The notes under the pieces: model-generated | Told to the model about the DNA's origin: nothing | Databases searched by the model: none | What the model saw: only the letters and a program-made list of their open reading frames with translations | Translations under genes and position numbers: made by a program | In this document: one piece after another, positions 32,520 to 44,405 of the stretch | Layout: every line of letters begins with the position of its first letter | Position numbering within the stretch: position 1 is the stretch's first letter | NCBI RefSeq assembly: GCF_964204645.1 | Contig: NC_134032.1 | Location: 15,812,775 to 15,872,774 of the forward strand | Direction of reading: 5' to 3' | From: Tubulanus polymorphus | Taxonomy: Eukaryota > Nemertea > Palaeonemertea > Tubulaniformes > Tubulanidae | Length of the DNA stretch: 60,000 bases

Positions 32520-33240
32520 TGATTGATGCATTTGGAAGAAATTCTTAAAAGATGAACACCTCAAAGTTCTTTATTTGACTCGAGCCTCCCACAACATACT
32601 TGAATGAACTTCTCAAAGTTTATTACTGAAGTCGATCTGCAGTTGGATTTGAAAGAACTTCTGAAAGTTGTTGTAAGATAAAGTGGAATGAACTTTTTAA
32701 AGTTCATTATTTGACTCGCGCCTGCATTTAAATCTACTTCGACTAAAGTCCGATTTGATAGACCTTCTCAAAGTTCTTTGTCATAAGACATGAATGAACA
32801 TCTCAAAGTTCATTATTTGACTCGCACCACATTTAAATCTACTTTGACTAAAGTCAGACTCGAAAGAACTTCTCAAAGTTCTTCATTTGTCATAAGACAT
32901 ATTTGTATGAACTTCTCAAAGTTCTTTGTTCGTCATAAGATGTATTCGTATGAAGGTTTTGATATGACTCAAGCCATAGTTTAATCTACTTCAACTAGAG
33001 CTGTATTTAAAAGAACTTCTCAAAGTTCTTTGTTCAACGTGAGACGTATTTAAAAGAACTTCTCAGAGTTCTTTGTTCATCGTAAGACGTATTTGAAAGA
33101 ACTTCTCAAAGTTCTTGGTTCATCGCAAGACGTGTTTGAAAGAACTTCTCAAAGTTCTTTGTTCATCGTAAGACGTACTTGAAAGAACTTACCAAAGTTC
33201 ATCATTGACTCGAGGCTGCAGTTAAATCTACTTTGTCTCA
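32520..33240. repeat. ~43-60-bp degenerate repeats around AGAACTT-CTCA-AAGTTCT
   Basis: Each unit contains the palindrome agaacttctcaaagttct (7-bp stem, 4-nt loop) followed by ttgttcatcgtaagacgtatt. Early copies are irregular with longer spacers (cgcctgcatttaaatctact); later copies are regular at about 43 bp. This looks like a repeat homogenising from one side. Confidence 0.85.
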
Positions 33241-33384
33241 AGACACATTTGAGAAAACTGCGTCGGTTAAAAATCAGGAATCAAACCTGTCAATTGTCAA
33301 TTGTCAGATTTAAATGCCTTGATTAAAAAATCAGGAGCTAAACTTCTAATTATGAACATTGAAAGAATTTTGAATGAAAAGTTT

Positions 33385-33925
33385 TTTGAATATCAGGAAT
33401 CAAACCTGTTAATTATGAAGATTGGAAAATCTTTGATTTGAATATCAGGAATCAAACCTGTTAATTATGAAGATTAGAAAATCTATGATTTGAATATCAG
33501 GAATCAAACCTGTTAATTATGAAGATTAGAAAATCTATGATTTGAATATCAGGAATCAAACCTGTTAATTATGAAGATTAGAAAATCTTTGATTTGAATA
33601 TCAGGAACCAAACCTGTTAATTATGAAGATTAGAAAATCTATGATTTGAATATCAGGAATCAAACCTGTTAATTATGAAGATTAGAAAATCTTTGATTTG
33701 AATATCAGGAACCAAACCTGTTAATTATGAAGATTAGAAAATCTTTGATTTGAATATCAGGAATCAAACCTGTTAATTATGAAGATTAGAAAATCTTTGA
33801 TTTGCATATCAGGAACCAAACCTGTTAATTATGAAGATAAGAAAATCTTTGATTTGAATATCAGGAACCAAACCTGTTAATTATGAAGATTAGAAAATCT
33901 TTGATTTGAATATCAGGAACCAAAC
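33385..33925. repeat. 52-bp satellite array
   Basis: About eleven copies of a 52-bp unit (aatatcaggaatcaaacctg then ttaattatgaagattagaaa), with an aat/acc variant. Degenerate copies precede it from 33270. Confidence 0.9.
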
Positions 33926-35184
33926 CTCTAATTGTCAAGATTTGATTGTCTCAATTTAGTAATTCCTTGTTTCTAAATAATCAAAATAACGATTTAAAAA
34001 AAATGGTTTGATCAAAAAAGGTATTGTTTAAATTTAAAAGGAAGAATAATTATTGTTTGAAAGAAAAAAAATGATGTAAGAAAAAAAAATATTGTAAAAA
34101 AAAAATATATTGTAAATCAACAAGACGACAGAAAGACGACAGAATCAGCGACAACAACAACAACATCAGAGGAAGCAGTAATCAATAATTAATCAGCTCC
34201 TGAATGAAATCCACTACTCACATACCAACCATACTCAGCTTCAGCAGACTTAGAACATCTGGTGACTTGCAGTTCATCTCACGAGCAAATCAGGTAATTA
34301 TCTTATATTTTAGTATGAAACGCTTATTTTACCCGTTTGTTTTTAAAATTTAATGAGTTTACTCTGAAATCTTTATTCATTTGTCATTTATTTTTGTCTT
34401 TTCAGTTTTCAATTTGCTGTTACAATGGTACCGGTAGTTAAGATAACAGACATTATTCAGCGGTTAGAAATCTTATTGCGGTTTTTTTATATTAAGAGAT
34501 TTATTCACAAATTGTCCGTACAACTGGCAACATAGAATTCATCTGACAAGCAAATCAGGTAATTATCTTATATTTCTGTATGAAATCGCCTATCATTTAT
34601 TATCGTTGGTTTTTCCGATTAAATGACTTTGGAATCTTATTCATTTATTGTTTATTTTTTGTCTTTTCAGTTTTCAATTAGCTGTGATCAGTTATAGTCA
34701 GAAACTGTTACAATGTTACTTAAGATATTGAAGACTTAATTCGGCGTAGATTGAAGAAAATCTCATTGCGACTTCCTGATATAACCAGATACGAATTGTT
34801 CGCAAGTTGCAGCTTAGAAATCATCACTCAAACAAATCAGGTAATTATCTCATGTTTTTCTATGAAATTCTTGAAAGCCTTTTTTTTCAATAAGTGAATT
34901 GACTTTGACATCTTTATTTATTTGTTGTTTATTTTTTGTCTTTTCAGTTTGTCATTTGTTGAGATTCACATGCAGTAGAAATTGAGAGTCTGCTATTTCA
35001 TTGAACCAACACTTTGCATCTATAGGATAGTGATTGAGATCGAACTAATGTGATTGAAACCTTGAAAACAGTTCTGTTCACACCAGTAGAATTCCGTGTG
35101 AACCAATGCCGTGCAGTTCCGTTCAAAACAATTTGGTTCTAGTGATTGCGCAGTGATTACTCGGCTGAACTTCACGTAATTCAG

Positions 35185-35850
35185 TGCCGAGAACCGCAAT
35201 TAAACAATGAACCGGACCAGTGTAATTCAGTGTCCAGAACCGCAATTAAACGATAAACCGGACCAGTGTAATTCATTGTTGAGAACCGCAATTAAACAAT
35301 GAACCGGACCTGTGTAATTCAGTGTCGAGAACCGCAATTAAACGATGAACCGGACCAGTGTAATTCAGTGTCGAGAACCGCAATTAAACGATGAACCGGA
35401 CCAGTGTAATTCAGTGTCGAGAACCGCAATTAAATGATGAACCGGACCAGTGTAATTCAGTGTCGAGAACCGCAATTAAACGATGAACCGGACCAGTGTA
35501 ATTCAGTGTCGAGAACCGCAATTAAACGATGAACCGGACCAGTGTAATTCAGTGTCAAGAATCACAATTAAACGATGAATCGGACCAGTGTAATTCAGTG
35601 TCCAGAACCGCAGTTAAACGATGAATCGGACCAGTGTAATTCAGTGTCTAGAACCGCAATTAAACGACGAACCGGACCAGTGTAATTCAGTGTGGAGAAC
35701 CGCAATTAAACGATGAACCGGACCAGTGTAATTCAGTGTCCAGAACCGCAATTAAACGATGAACCGGACCAGTGTAATTCAGTGTCGAGAACCGCAATTA
35801 AACGATGAACCGGACCAATGTAATTCAGTGTCCAGAACCGCAATTTCATA
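35185..35850. repeat. 46-bp satellite array
   Basis: About fourteen copies of a 46-bp unit (gtgtaattcagtgtcgagaa, ccgcaattaaacgatgaacc, ggacca). It starts directly after the last of the four repeated introns plus about 240 bp of unique sequence. Confidence 0.9.
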
Positions 35851-36149
35851 ATGATCTGAAGTTGTAATAGTGTTGTGTAATCGCGTAATGGATCAAGTGG
35901 AAGGAGTTTAAAGGTGTTGAAACTGTTTAAGTATAATTGGTGACTTTCGTTCGTTCGCATCCAACAGAATCAACAAAGACTAGAAAAAAAGACTAAAAAA
36001 ATGATTGAATGTAAATGAATTGAGTTTAGGTTGTAATGAGAAAATAATGAGATGCATGTAATTTATGATTAATGGATGAAAAATAGAAAATATTGAAGTT
36101 AAGAAAGTTAACAAAATTTATAGGATTTTATGTTGTGTTTAGACTCGTC

Positions 36150-37110
36150 TACAGAAAATCTCTGATCAGGTTCGGCAGTTATAATTCATTAATGTTGAAC
36201 TCTGTCAGAGATTTTTAAGAATTTAAGGTGATTCACAAGTATAAATCTGATGTTTTAATTTCTGGGTTTCAGATATTAAATCAAAAGGTTTTACTTCTGA
36301 ATCACTTTAGGTTTAGGTAAGTTAAAAATGGTTCCTATTTTGTTCTGTTAAGACTGATTAAAGGGTGGAAAAACTTGATTCAAATTTAATAATTTGAATG
36401 AGGTTTTCCAATGATAATCTTTTGATCAGGTTCGGCAGTTATAATTCATAACTGTTGAACTTAATCCACGATTATTGAGAACTGTTTTCAGGTCGTGATT
36501 CACAAGTATAAATCTGATGTTTTAATCTCTGAGTTTCAGAGATTAAATCTGAAGGTTTTTACTTCTGGATCACTTTTGGGTTTTGACAAGTTGTAAGTTG
36601 TTGCTATTGAGTTCTGTTAAAACTAATTAATGGGTGGAAAAACTTGATTCAAATTAATAATCTGGATCAAGTTTTCCAATAATAATCCGCGATCAAGTTC
36701 GGCAGTTATAATTCATAGCTGTTGAACTTAATCCACGATTTTTAAGAACTGTTATAAGGTGATTCACAAGTATAAATCTGATGTTTTAATCTCTGGGTTT
36801 CAGAGATTAAATCAATAGGTTTTTACTTCTGGATCACTTTAGGTTTAGGTAAGTTAAAAATGGTTCCTATTGTGTTCTGTTAAAACTGATTAAAAGGTGG
36901 AAAAACTTGATTCAAATTAATAATCTGGATCAAGTTTTCCAATGATAATCCGCGATCAGGTTCAGCAGTTATAATTCATAACTGTTGAACTTGATCCACA
37001 AGAACTGTTATAAGGTGATTCACAAGTATAAATCTGATGTTTTAATCTCTGGGTTTCAGAGATTAAATCAATAGGTTTTTACTTCTGGGTCACTTTGGGT
37101 TTAAGTAATT
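36150..37110. repeat. ~265-bp tandem repeat, four copies, hairpin-rich
   Basis: The anchor word ggttcggcagttataattca (or variant) occurs at 36169, 36429, 36696 and 36959, giving spacings of 260, 267 and 263 bp. Each unit carries at least two inverted pairs: aatctctg/cagagatt, and ggaaaaacttgatt/gatcaagttttcc. No frame persists across copies. Confidence 0.85.
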
Positions 37111-37119
37111 CCTAAATTT

Positions 37120-37685
37120 GTTGTAATTCATGAATTGGTAGAATTTCTGTTTTTAGGTGACATGTTCAATTGATCAGAGCAGTAATTTGTTTCTGTGCAT
37201 AAGTTGAATTGATTTATGTTAAATATAAAAAACAATGGTTTATTGTAAAGAATGTCATTTCTGATAAATTTCAATTCTTATTTGTGTGACAATACCTCAG
37301 AGTGAAAAAATGTTGTAAAAGGTTCTTGAATAAATGATTGTTGAATTTCATAAATATTTTGTTTTTGATGAAGGGATTTTTCAGGTTCTGGATTTTAAGA
37401 ATTTGATTTCAGCACACAGTTCCTCAGTGGTCCTCTAGTTTAAGTAAGATGACATACTCATTCCTTGTGTCATGCCTTTTCTTCACAATATCTTTGACAG
37501 ATGAACCACACACTTTTCATGAGGATTACAAAAAGTGATTTGAGGAAATTAAGGTTGATACTATCGATCTTTTTTCTAAATGACGGTGGGATATCAGGAA
37601 TTTAAGTTGGCTTTTTAATAAACGCTCCTTTTACTTTACTCAATATCTACGACCTCTATAATTCTCTAACCCTCATTCTGTGATT
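37120..37685. other. AT-rich spacer, nothing recognised
   Basis: Unique-looking sequence between the 265-bp repeats and the SINE-like segment. I see no exon, RNA gene or repeat in it. Confidence 0.3.
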
Positions 37686-37935
37686 GGTCATCCTCGCTTG
37701 CCAGGGCCAACTTTGGTTATCGGCGTTAGTCGAAACCGAATGTCACTTAGTCGGAACTACAGTCCGGAAAGCGTTCGGAAATTAATCGCATTCGGTTCCG
37801 ACCATTAGTCGACTAGCTACGAAACCCGAATTTGGCCCAGGTTGCCAGGGGCCCGGCATCGCTCCCGAACTCGCTTCCTATCAGGGGAACGGGCTTTAGC
37901 TTAATGAGTTCGAATCCCTTGACGGATGAAGATGT
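37685..37935 (+). repeat. SINE-like segment interrupted by a MITE
   Basis: Shares ggtcatcctcgctt and gagttcgaatcc..ttgac with 48857-49022, and contains a B-box-like gagttcgaatccc. A palindromic MITE (about 37707-37841, ending aatttggcccagg) interrupts it. The word ttgccaggg stands on both sides and could be a target duplication, but the elements' own ends overlap it. Confidence 0.4.
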
Positions 37936-38894
37936 GGTGAACCTAGTTTTCTGATGTCAGTCTGGGGTTCTGTGGTTTATCAGAAAATTAATGATTTAAT
38001 TGCACATCGTAAAAAGTTTAATAATTTGGGCACAATTCTTGAGAAGAAATCAAGCTTTTTACTTGCTGCAGGTTTTTTCCCAGAGGGAGACAGATCGTCC
38101 GAGTGTACGTCCGGATCCGCCTTTATGCCTCATTCCGATTCTGCTCATTTGCATATATTTTCAAGATGGCGGCTATTGATCGATCGTAAATAAATAACCA
38201 ACTTTTTGAACCAAATCAGCGCTTTCTCAAGTTCAATTTGAGATTTATTAGCTCAATGGCAACTGTAAGTGGAAAAAGTCTCATTTATTTGTTACTGTTT
38301 GTTTATCAAATCTACTCGAAAATAGAAATTAAAGCCGTTCAAATGTGTTATTCGAGCAAATTCAATTCAAATATGAACTCTCGTACCCTTACTCCCGACG
38401 GACTGTTGTGTGAAGATCGTGGAAGTCGATCTGTCCACCAAGAGATACATAAAAAATGAAGGAAATATGTGAAATGCGAAACTAAAATAGATTTAATCAG
38501 CAAACTGGCCTAACTTTAATCGAAGCATCCTCACTGAATGAATTCAAATCCATGTGTTGAGACGCCATATCTCGGCTTTACAATCAATATCAATACGGTC
38601 ACATTCAAAAACATTTCATCCCTTGTTTTTTATAAAGTAAGCGTCACGACCGCCTAATACTGATCATTAACGACCAATTGTTTATCGTAACTCTATAGAT
38701 AAACGATATGAACAAGTTTGATTGTATCTCATGATGTTATTTGTTAATTAAATACCTAATTAAAACAAACAATATCAAAACAGGGTATTTCTGTGATATT
38801 TTGAATCTATTTACTGTTCATATTTAGCGCGATTCTCGCCAGATTATCAACAACCCGAAAATAGAATCCAAGCCAGTTTACGAGGCCCTGTGAA

Positions 38895-39290
38895 TTGCCT
38901 CCCGCTGAAGCTCACGCCAACACAAACCCTTCATTGGTTCATTGCATCACCCATGATTTCTGATTGGCTAGTGGGTGCTGAACAGAAATTATGGACAATG
39001 ATATAGACCAATGTGGGGTTTGCGGCCTGGGCCAACTTTCGTAGCTAGTCGACAAACCCTTCATTGGAGTAAATTGCATCGCACACGATTTCTTGGGCTG
39101 ACAGGTTAACGCTCAGCGCCCACCAGTCTTTATATCTAGCCAATCAGATGCATTGTTTTTACGGACACGTTTGCTCTATGAATACCACGCTGAGTGAAGC
39201 GGGAACCTGTTGAAATCTTGGGCAATGCAATACACCAATGAAGGGTTTGCGGCCTGGGTTTGGGTTGACGTGAGCTTCAGCGGGCAGCAA
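38895..39290. mobile_element. Foldback element (ttgcctcccgctgaagctcacg..)
   Basis: The left end, cccgctgaagctcacg followed by aaacccttcattgg, is answered in inverted order by ccaatgaagggttt and cgtgagcttcagcggg at the right end. Overall about 396 bp with imperfect arms. A middle copy of the cctgggccaactttcg word links it to the 3660/37707 MITE family. Confidence 0.6.
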
Positions 39291-39601
39291 TCAAACACTG
39301 GCAAGTGAGGAGGGGTCGGGGAAGCGAGGTCAAATAGATGGAGGGGGTGTAGTCTGTGTCTGTTGTTTCAATTTCACCTCCTGAATTGTGATTAAAATAC
39401 GTCTGATACCCGAGTGTTCCAATGGGCAGTAATCAAACACTATTGATTTTAGGTATAGCAGAAGGACTGTCACGAGAACGTTACAGGAAACGTGCGGTTA
39501 TCATAAATGTTTCCAAATGCCACGTTGAACATGTCTGATATCCGAGTGTTCCCTGTATCACAATTCTAGCTAATTCTCTTTCTTTTGAATTGATGATAAC
39601 C

Positions 39602-39648
39602 TGAATGAACCACTGAATGAACCACTGAATGAACCACTGAATGAACCA
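39602..39648. repeat. 12-bp tandem repeat, about four copies
   Basis: Four copies of gaatgaaccact in a row. Confidence 0.9.
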
Positions 39649-39789
39649 AGGTTCTTCTGATTCATTCAATTGTCTATAACTGATGTATGTGATCTGTGAA
39701 GAGTCTACAATCAACAGATGTGAAATCAAATTATATTCTCTGTTTCAGGCGTCATGTCACGTACTATCATCGCGGCTTGAAATACTATT

Positions 39790-40110
39790 CGGGGAATGGT
39801 GGAGCATTTTTAGGAGCAGCGTCATAGGAGTAATGCAGATGCAGCATCATAGGAGTAGTACAAGAGCAGCATCATAGGAGCAGCAAGAGCAGCATCATAG
39901 GAGCAGCAAGAGCAGCATCATAGGAGTAATGCAGATGCAGCATCATAGGAGTAACAAGAGCAGCATCATAGGAGCAGCAAGAGCAGCATCATAGGAGCAG
40001 CAAGAGCAGCATCATAGGAGTAATGCAGATGCAGCATCATAGGAGCAACAAGAGCAGTATTATAGGAGCAGCAAGAGCAGCATCACAAGCACAGCAGAAA
40101 AACCAAGATA
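39790..40110. repeat. ~23-27-bp tandem repeat (gcagcatcataggag)
   Basis: About twelve copies of a unit built from agcatcataggag plus cagcaagagc or taatgcagatgc. It begins shortly after a plausible acceptor (tctgtttcag at 39740-39749), so it could be exon sequence of a non-coding transcript. No sustained frame is convincing. Confidence 0.8.
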
Positions 40111-40961
40111 AGTAGATTTGTATTAACACAGAAAATAGAAAAGCTGTTGAATGTTTTCTATAGTAAAAATGTTTTAGGCCTACGACACAATCTGATTTGT
40201 GTCAGATTGTAACTGTAGAAGTTTCACTCATTGTTTCAGTCTAATAGAGATATAACTGATGTACATGTAACACTGACTGTGTAACACTGCAGTCATTTCT
40301 TCAATTATTCCTCCTCAGTTAGAAGAATGTTTGTTCTCTCATCTTCATTAGCAATAAGAATCATTGCCATCCGTCCAACTATAGCATCATAACATTTCTA
40401 CTTATCTAATCATAGAGGGAATGAGTAGTATGAGGTTTGGGTATGGAATGGGGCAGGGTATGGTGTAGTTGACAGTTAGGGTAGGATAGGGTAATGTGAT
40501 GAGGTAAGGTCGGTTGAATGATGCAGGGTTGTTTGATGTGGTTGTATTAGATGATGAGTTTGATGTAGAACTGGTCGAGGTTGGTGTATGTGGTAGTGTA
40601 CGGTGTGTATGTTCAGGAGGGTGTATGATGATAATGGATTGAAAGGTTGCTGGTAGATGGCGGTACAGTAGTGATGCTGGTTTGGTTTATGTAGGGTAGG
40701 GCCTGTGTACAGGGTTAAGGATAGGGTAGGGCATGGTCGGAGAAATGGGAGAGGAAAAGTGTGCTTAATGTGGGAAAGGGTATTTTGGTTTTCAGCCCAC
40801 TTGAATAGATTTATTATGTTGATTATCAACACGATAGTTTCTCATCACTTTAGTATTTTTTTTTCTACAACTTTTTTGGAAATTTGTGAAATTGATTTTA
40901 ACACAGAACTTAATGAGCGAAGTTTGTCTGACCAATTCCCCCGGTCCTGTGTCCTTATATA

Positions 40962-41096
40962 CTGAGTCTATAGCCTGGTGCTGTTGAGTCTATAGCCTGG
41001 TGCTGTTGAGTCTATAGCCTGGTGCAGTCGAGTCTATAGCCTGGTGCGGTTCAGTCTATAGCCTGGGGCGGTTGAGTCTATAGCCTGGTGCTGTTG
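40962..41096. repeat. 22-bp tandem repeat
   Basis: About six copies of gagtctatagcctggtgctg + tt, just inside the left arm of the long inverted repeat. Confidence 0.9.
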
Positions 41097-41703
41097 TATC
41101 ACAGGTCGTTTGATGCATTATTTAAAATATCACACGTAACATTTTCAACTATTGTTACCTTTTTGATAAACTAAGTGAGATATTTGGGATTTCACAAGTT
41201 GGAGCAAGCGATTTTTGGCTTTTCAATAGATTCTGACTTTTGAATAGATGAACTTTAGTGGAAAAGATGAGAAAATTGAGACAAATTACAGGGACACATT
41301 TCTGATATAAATAGTTGTAGATTCATCTATTTAAAGTTCATGAGTAGTTGGAGTTGGATTTGGAGTAACACAAGTATTTTATTCGGTACAATTGCGTGTG
41401 CAGAATAGCCCATCATTTTTGAAATTGGTTTCACTCAAAATACATGTATACTGAAAATACTCTCTTGTATTTGTATAAATTCTTAGTTGAACAAGGATTT
41501 TGATCTCAACTAATTAGCACACATTACTGACATATTTCAAATTTCGATGTTTAAATGTTTCTAAGCCCGTATAGACAGCCTGTCCTATTGACTGCACAGG
41601 TCTTATTAGAAAATATATGCATATTCTACAGTTCTGTTGCGCTTCGAAGTAACCGTGTTATGTGTATAAGACAAATTAGATATAAAAAAAACACTGGTCA
41701 AGT

Positions 41704-41774
41704 GGACTATTGATCTACTGGTTAGCACGTTTGCTTTCTATGAACGAGACCTGGGTTCGATTCCCGGTGAGTGC
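41704..41774 (+). pseudogene. tRNA-Glu(UUC)-like pseudogene or SINE head
   Basis: The A-box-like region (tgatctactggttagc) is very close to the D-arm of animal tRNA-Glu. An anticodon arm gtttg-ctttcta-tgaac gives anticodon TTC at 41736-41738. The T-arm has the perfect B box ggttcgattcc. The acceptor ends (ggactat / tgagtgc) pair at only four of seven positions. It is therefore more likely a tRNA-derived repeat than an active gene. Confidence 0.5.
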
Positions 41775-41779
41775 GCGTA

Positions 41780-42200
41780 ATTTCAATGTCACCTCTTAAT
41801 CGTTATATGTCCTTAGATGGATAGGATACGAGGGTAAATAAAAACATTATTTAGGTAACTGCCAGGTTTCAGTATCGTACCCAGCCTTACCTTCCCGACC
41901 TCCTTCCCGCGCTAGCTATTCCAAAATCTCTTCATGAGATACATCGAGAATGATGCAATTGAAGATTGAATTCATCGATTCATTTTGGAATTGAAACTTG
42001 TTTCATGGAACAAATGGCACACATGATTTATCAATGAGCAGTGATATGATTCTGATTAAGTATATAGTAAACTGTTGCCCTACTACTGGTTTTAAAAGCA
42101 CTGATTGAGATGGATTTAAACCCAGTTCAATTACTATATTTCCTATATATACACTTACTGCCGGTTGGTACTGATACATAGCCAGGAGAGACAGCCATAA
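41780..42200. other. Spacer of the long inverted repeat, nothing recognised
   Basis: AT-rich sequence between the tRNA-like segment and the next repeats. I see no gene in it. Confidence 0.3.
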
Positions 42201-42214
42201 GAAAAAGAATGAAC

Positions 42215-42495
42215 ATGAAGAGTGGAGGGTTTATTCCACTGTCCGCCTAGCGGATAGGCAGTGGTCTATTACTACCTCGACTCAAAAAGAAAAGAAAAGA
42301 AAAGAATATATAAAGAGTGGGGTCTGAGAGCAATTCGAAGGTTTAGTCCACTGTCCGCCTAGCGGGTAGGCAGTGGTCTATTCCTACCTCGACTCAAGAA
42401 AAGGTGAGCTTAAAGCCACCAAGCACAAAAGTGGGGTCCGAAGGGTAGTCCTCTGCTGGCTTAGAAAGCGGGCAGTGGTCTATACCTACCTCATG
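42215..42495. repeat. ~100-bp repeat, three copies (ccactgtccgcctagcg)
   Basis: Three diverged copies of a unit containing ccactgtccgcctagcgg, then aggcagtggtctatt, then acctcgactca. The pair cactgtcc/ggcagtg gives each copy a small hairpin. Confidence 0.75.
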
Positions 42496-44405
42496 TGCTT
42501 AAAAATGTTCACAAAAAATGGCTAGTGAGAGATAGATAGGAGGCGCTTAGTTTCAAGTACCACTGGACGTAAAGTGACAAATATAAGAAATATTTTACGG
42601 TAAACCTTGAATTTACAAACTATTGTGGGTTCAGAGTTTATTTTTCAACAGTTTGCTGTTTCCAAGCTGGTAGTAGGGTAAAAACTATCCTATCTGAGAT
42701 TTGGGCTCAGTTTTATTGACTAAGAAGACAAAGTTAAAACCTGGTTAAAAATTTTCCCAGGGATTATTTTACTGTTCCACAACTATGAAACCCATCCCTG
42801 AAGATTTGTTGTCATTTGCTTCGTGAATCATTCACTTGTTAAAATGTGACACACAATCAAAATATTGTTACTGATTTGTCATTGTTTTAAGGGTGTCTTG
42901 ATATTCAATATCTTCCAGGTATCATCTCCTAGTATTTCATGGAATGGAGGAGTAGTTTGAGTGAATGGGAGGCATGGAGAGATAGGACTAAAATATCTTA
43001 CTTGTTTTAGCTTTAGTTTGAGATCATCTGATTGATTTTAGTCTATAATTCTTTTTGTCTGTTGTTCCTATAGATTTTATCTCAAATGAATCACATTCAT
43101 AGCTTATTCCAGATCATCTGATTCTAGTGGTATTTACATCCTCGACTACTTTTCAACTAGTAGTTCATTATAGGCCTTAGACGTCACATCCATAGCTCCT
43201 TCCACTACTCGTGAATGTACAATCCAATCCTATTCAATGATGCTGTTTATGATGGAATGTGTCAAAGTAGATGTCGATATATTTTCATCCTCAGGTAAAT
43301 CTTGAAAATCTGGCTGATTTCAATCGAAAGCCAGTAATTATTATCTTATTTCAAAATGTGAATAGCTGTAAGGAATAAGGGATTGATTTGAAAGGATTAG
43401 AGACATTGAGATGTCTAAAGGGAAGCACTACTATCACTCATCGTACCTCAACTGTCCTAGCCCCACCCCAACATCTGTGCAGATATCTGAACAATTCTAC
43501 CAAAATCACCCTCAACAACACCAAAATATCCTTCCTCACATTACCCACACTTTTCCTCTCCCATCACTCTGACCATGCCTTACCTATCCTTAACCCTGTA
43601 CACCAGCCCCTACCCTACATAAACCAAACCAGTGTCACTACTGTACCGCCCTCTACCAGTAACCTTTCAATCCATCATCATACACCCTCCCTAACTATAC
43701 ATCGTACACTACCACATACATCAACCTCGACCAGTTCTATATCAAACTCATCATCTAATACAACCACATCAAATAACCCTGCACCATCCAACCTGACCTT
43801 TTTTTACCACAGTGTCCTATCCTATCCTAACAGTCAACTACACCATACCCTGCCCCATTCCATACCCAAACGCCATAATACTCATTCCTTCTATGATTGA
43901 ATAAGTAGAAATGTTATGATGTTGTAGTTACACGGATGAGAATGATTCTTATCGCTAATGAAGATGAGAGAACAAACATTCTTCCAACTGGGGAGGAATA
44001 AGTGAACAAATGACAGCAGTGTTACACAGTCAGTGTTACATGTACATCAGTTATATCTCTATTAGACTGAAACAATGAGTGAAACTTCTACAGTTACAAT
44101 CTGACACAAATCAAACTGTGTCAGATAACATTTTTACATTAGCCAAAAAATATTTTCTAATGCAGCATGATTGCTGAGTGCAGGATAGAAATCATCTTTA
44201 AATCTTGAGAAATACATGTATTAGAATTTAAGCAATGTCTGTTTTCACATTTCAGTGGTTGATATTGCCTGAACTAGTCGCTAATCCACAGCCAAGACCT
44301 ATAAGCTGACTCCAGATCTGGTGAGTATGTATGCAGGGAAATTGGATAAAATCATGAGATTTTCTAGATATTTCAATCGTGGAATTTTACCTTTACAGCC
44401 TTCAG

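Larger units (their letters stand above)
30176..34947 (+). ncRNA. Candidate repeat-rich spliced transcript with four near-copy introns
   Basis: Four intron-like segments, 30176-30285, 34294-34405, 34559-34670 and 34841-34947 (107-112 bp), all start gtaattat directly after aatcag. They end in tttgtcttttcag or a close variant, followed by ttt. Interiors are recognisably homologous (ttattcatttgt). The segments between the last three (34406-34558 and 34671-34840) are also related to each other and contain no sustained reading frame. Conserved splice sites with non-coding exons suggest a spliced non-coding RNA whose exon-intron unit was duplicated. The extent and strand of any transcript are inference from splice-site orientation. 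Confidence 0.4.
40163..44135. repeat. 4-kb long inverted repeat with ~620-bp arms
   Basis: The left arm, about 40163-40792, is the imperfect reverse complement of the right arm, about 43515-44135. Matching landmarks: ttcactcattgtttcagtct on the left with agactgaaacaatgagtgaa on the right, and acagggttaaggata with tatccttaaccctgt. The spacer is about 2.7 kb. The His/Thr/Pro-rich open frames on opposite strands of the two arms are the same low-complexity sequence read twice, so I do not call genes. It may be a foldback transposon or a source of hairpin RNA. Confidence 0.85.

Noticed and set aside
32860-33200. Heat-shock or hormone response elements in agaacttctcaaagttct
   Set aside because: GAA/TTC spacing does not fit the heat-shock element, and the 4-nt gap does not fit the AGAACAnnnTGTTCT steroid element.
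38150-38460. Possible gene start (aagatggcggc, and a 73-codon frame)
   Set aside because: The first ATG frame closes after seven codons, and the longer frame has no domain and no convincing downstream exon.
40476-43900. His/Thr/Pro-rich frames of 118 and 170 codons on opposite strands
   Set aside because: They are the same low-complexity sequence in the two arms of the long inverted repeat, with no domain, and differ by frameshifts between arms.
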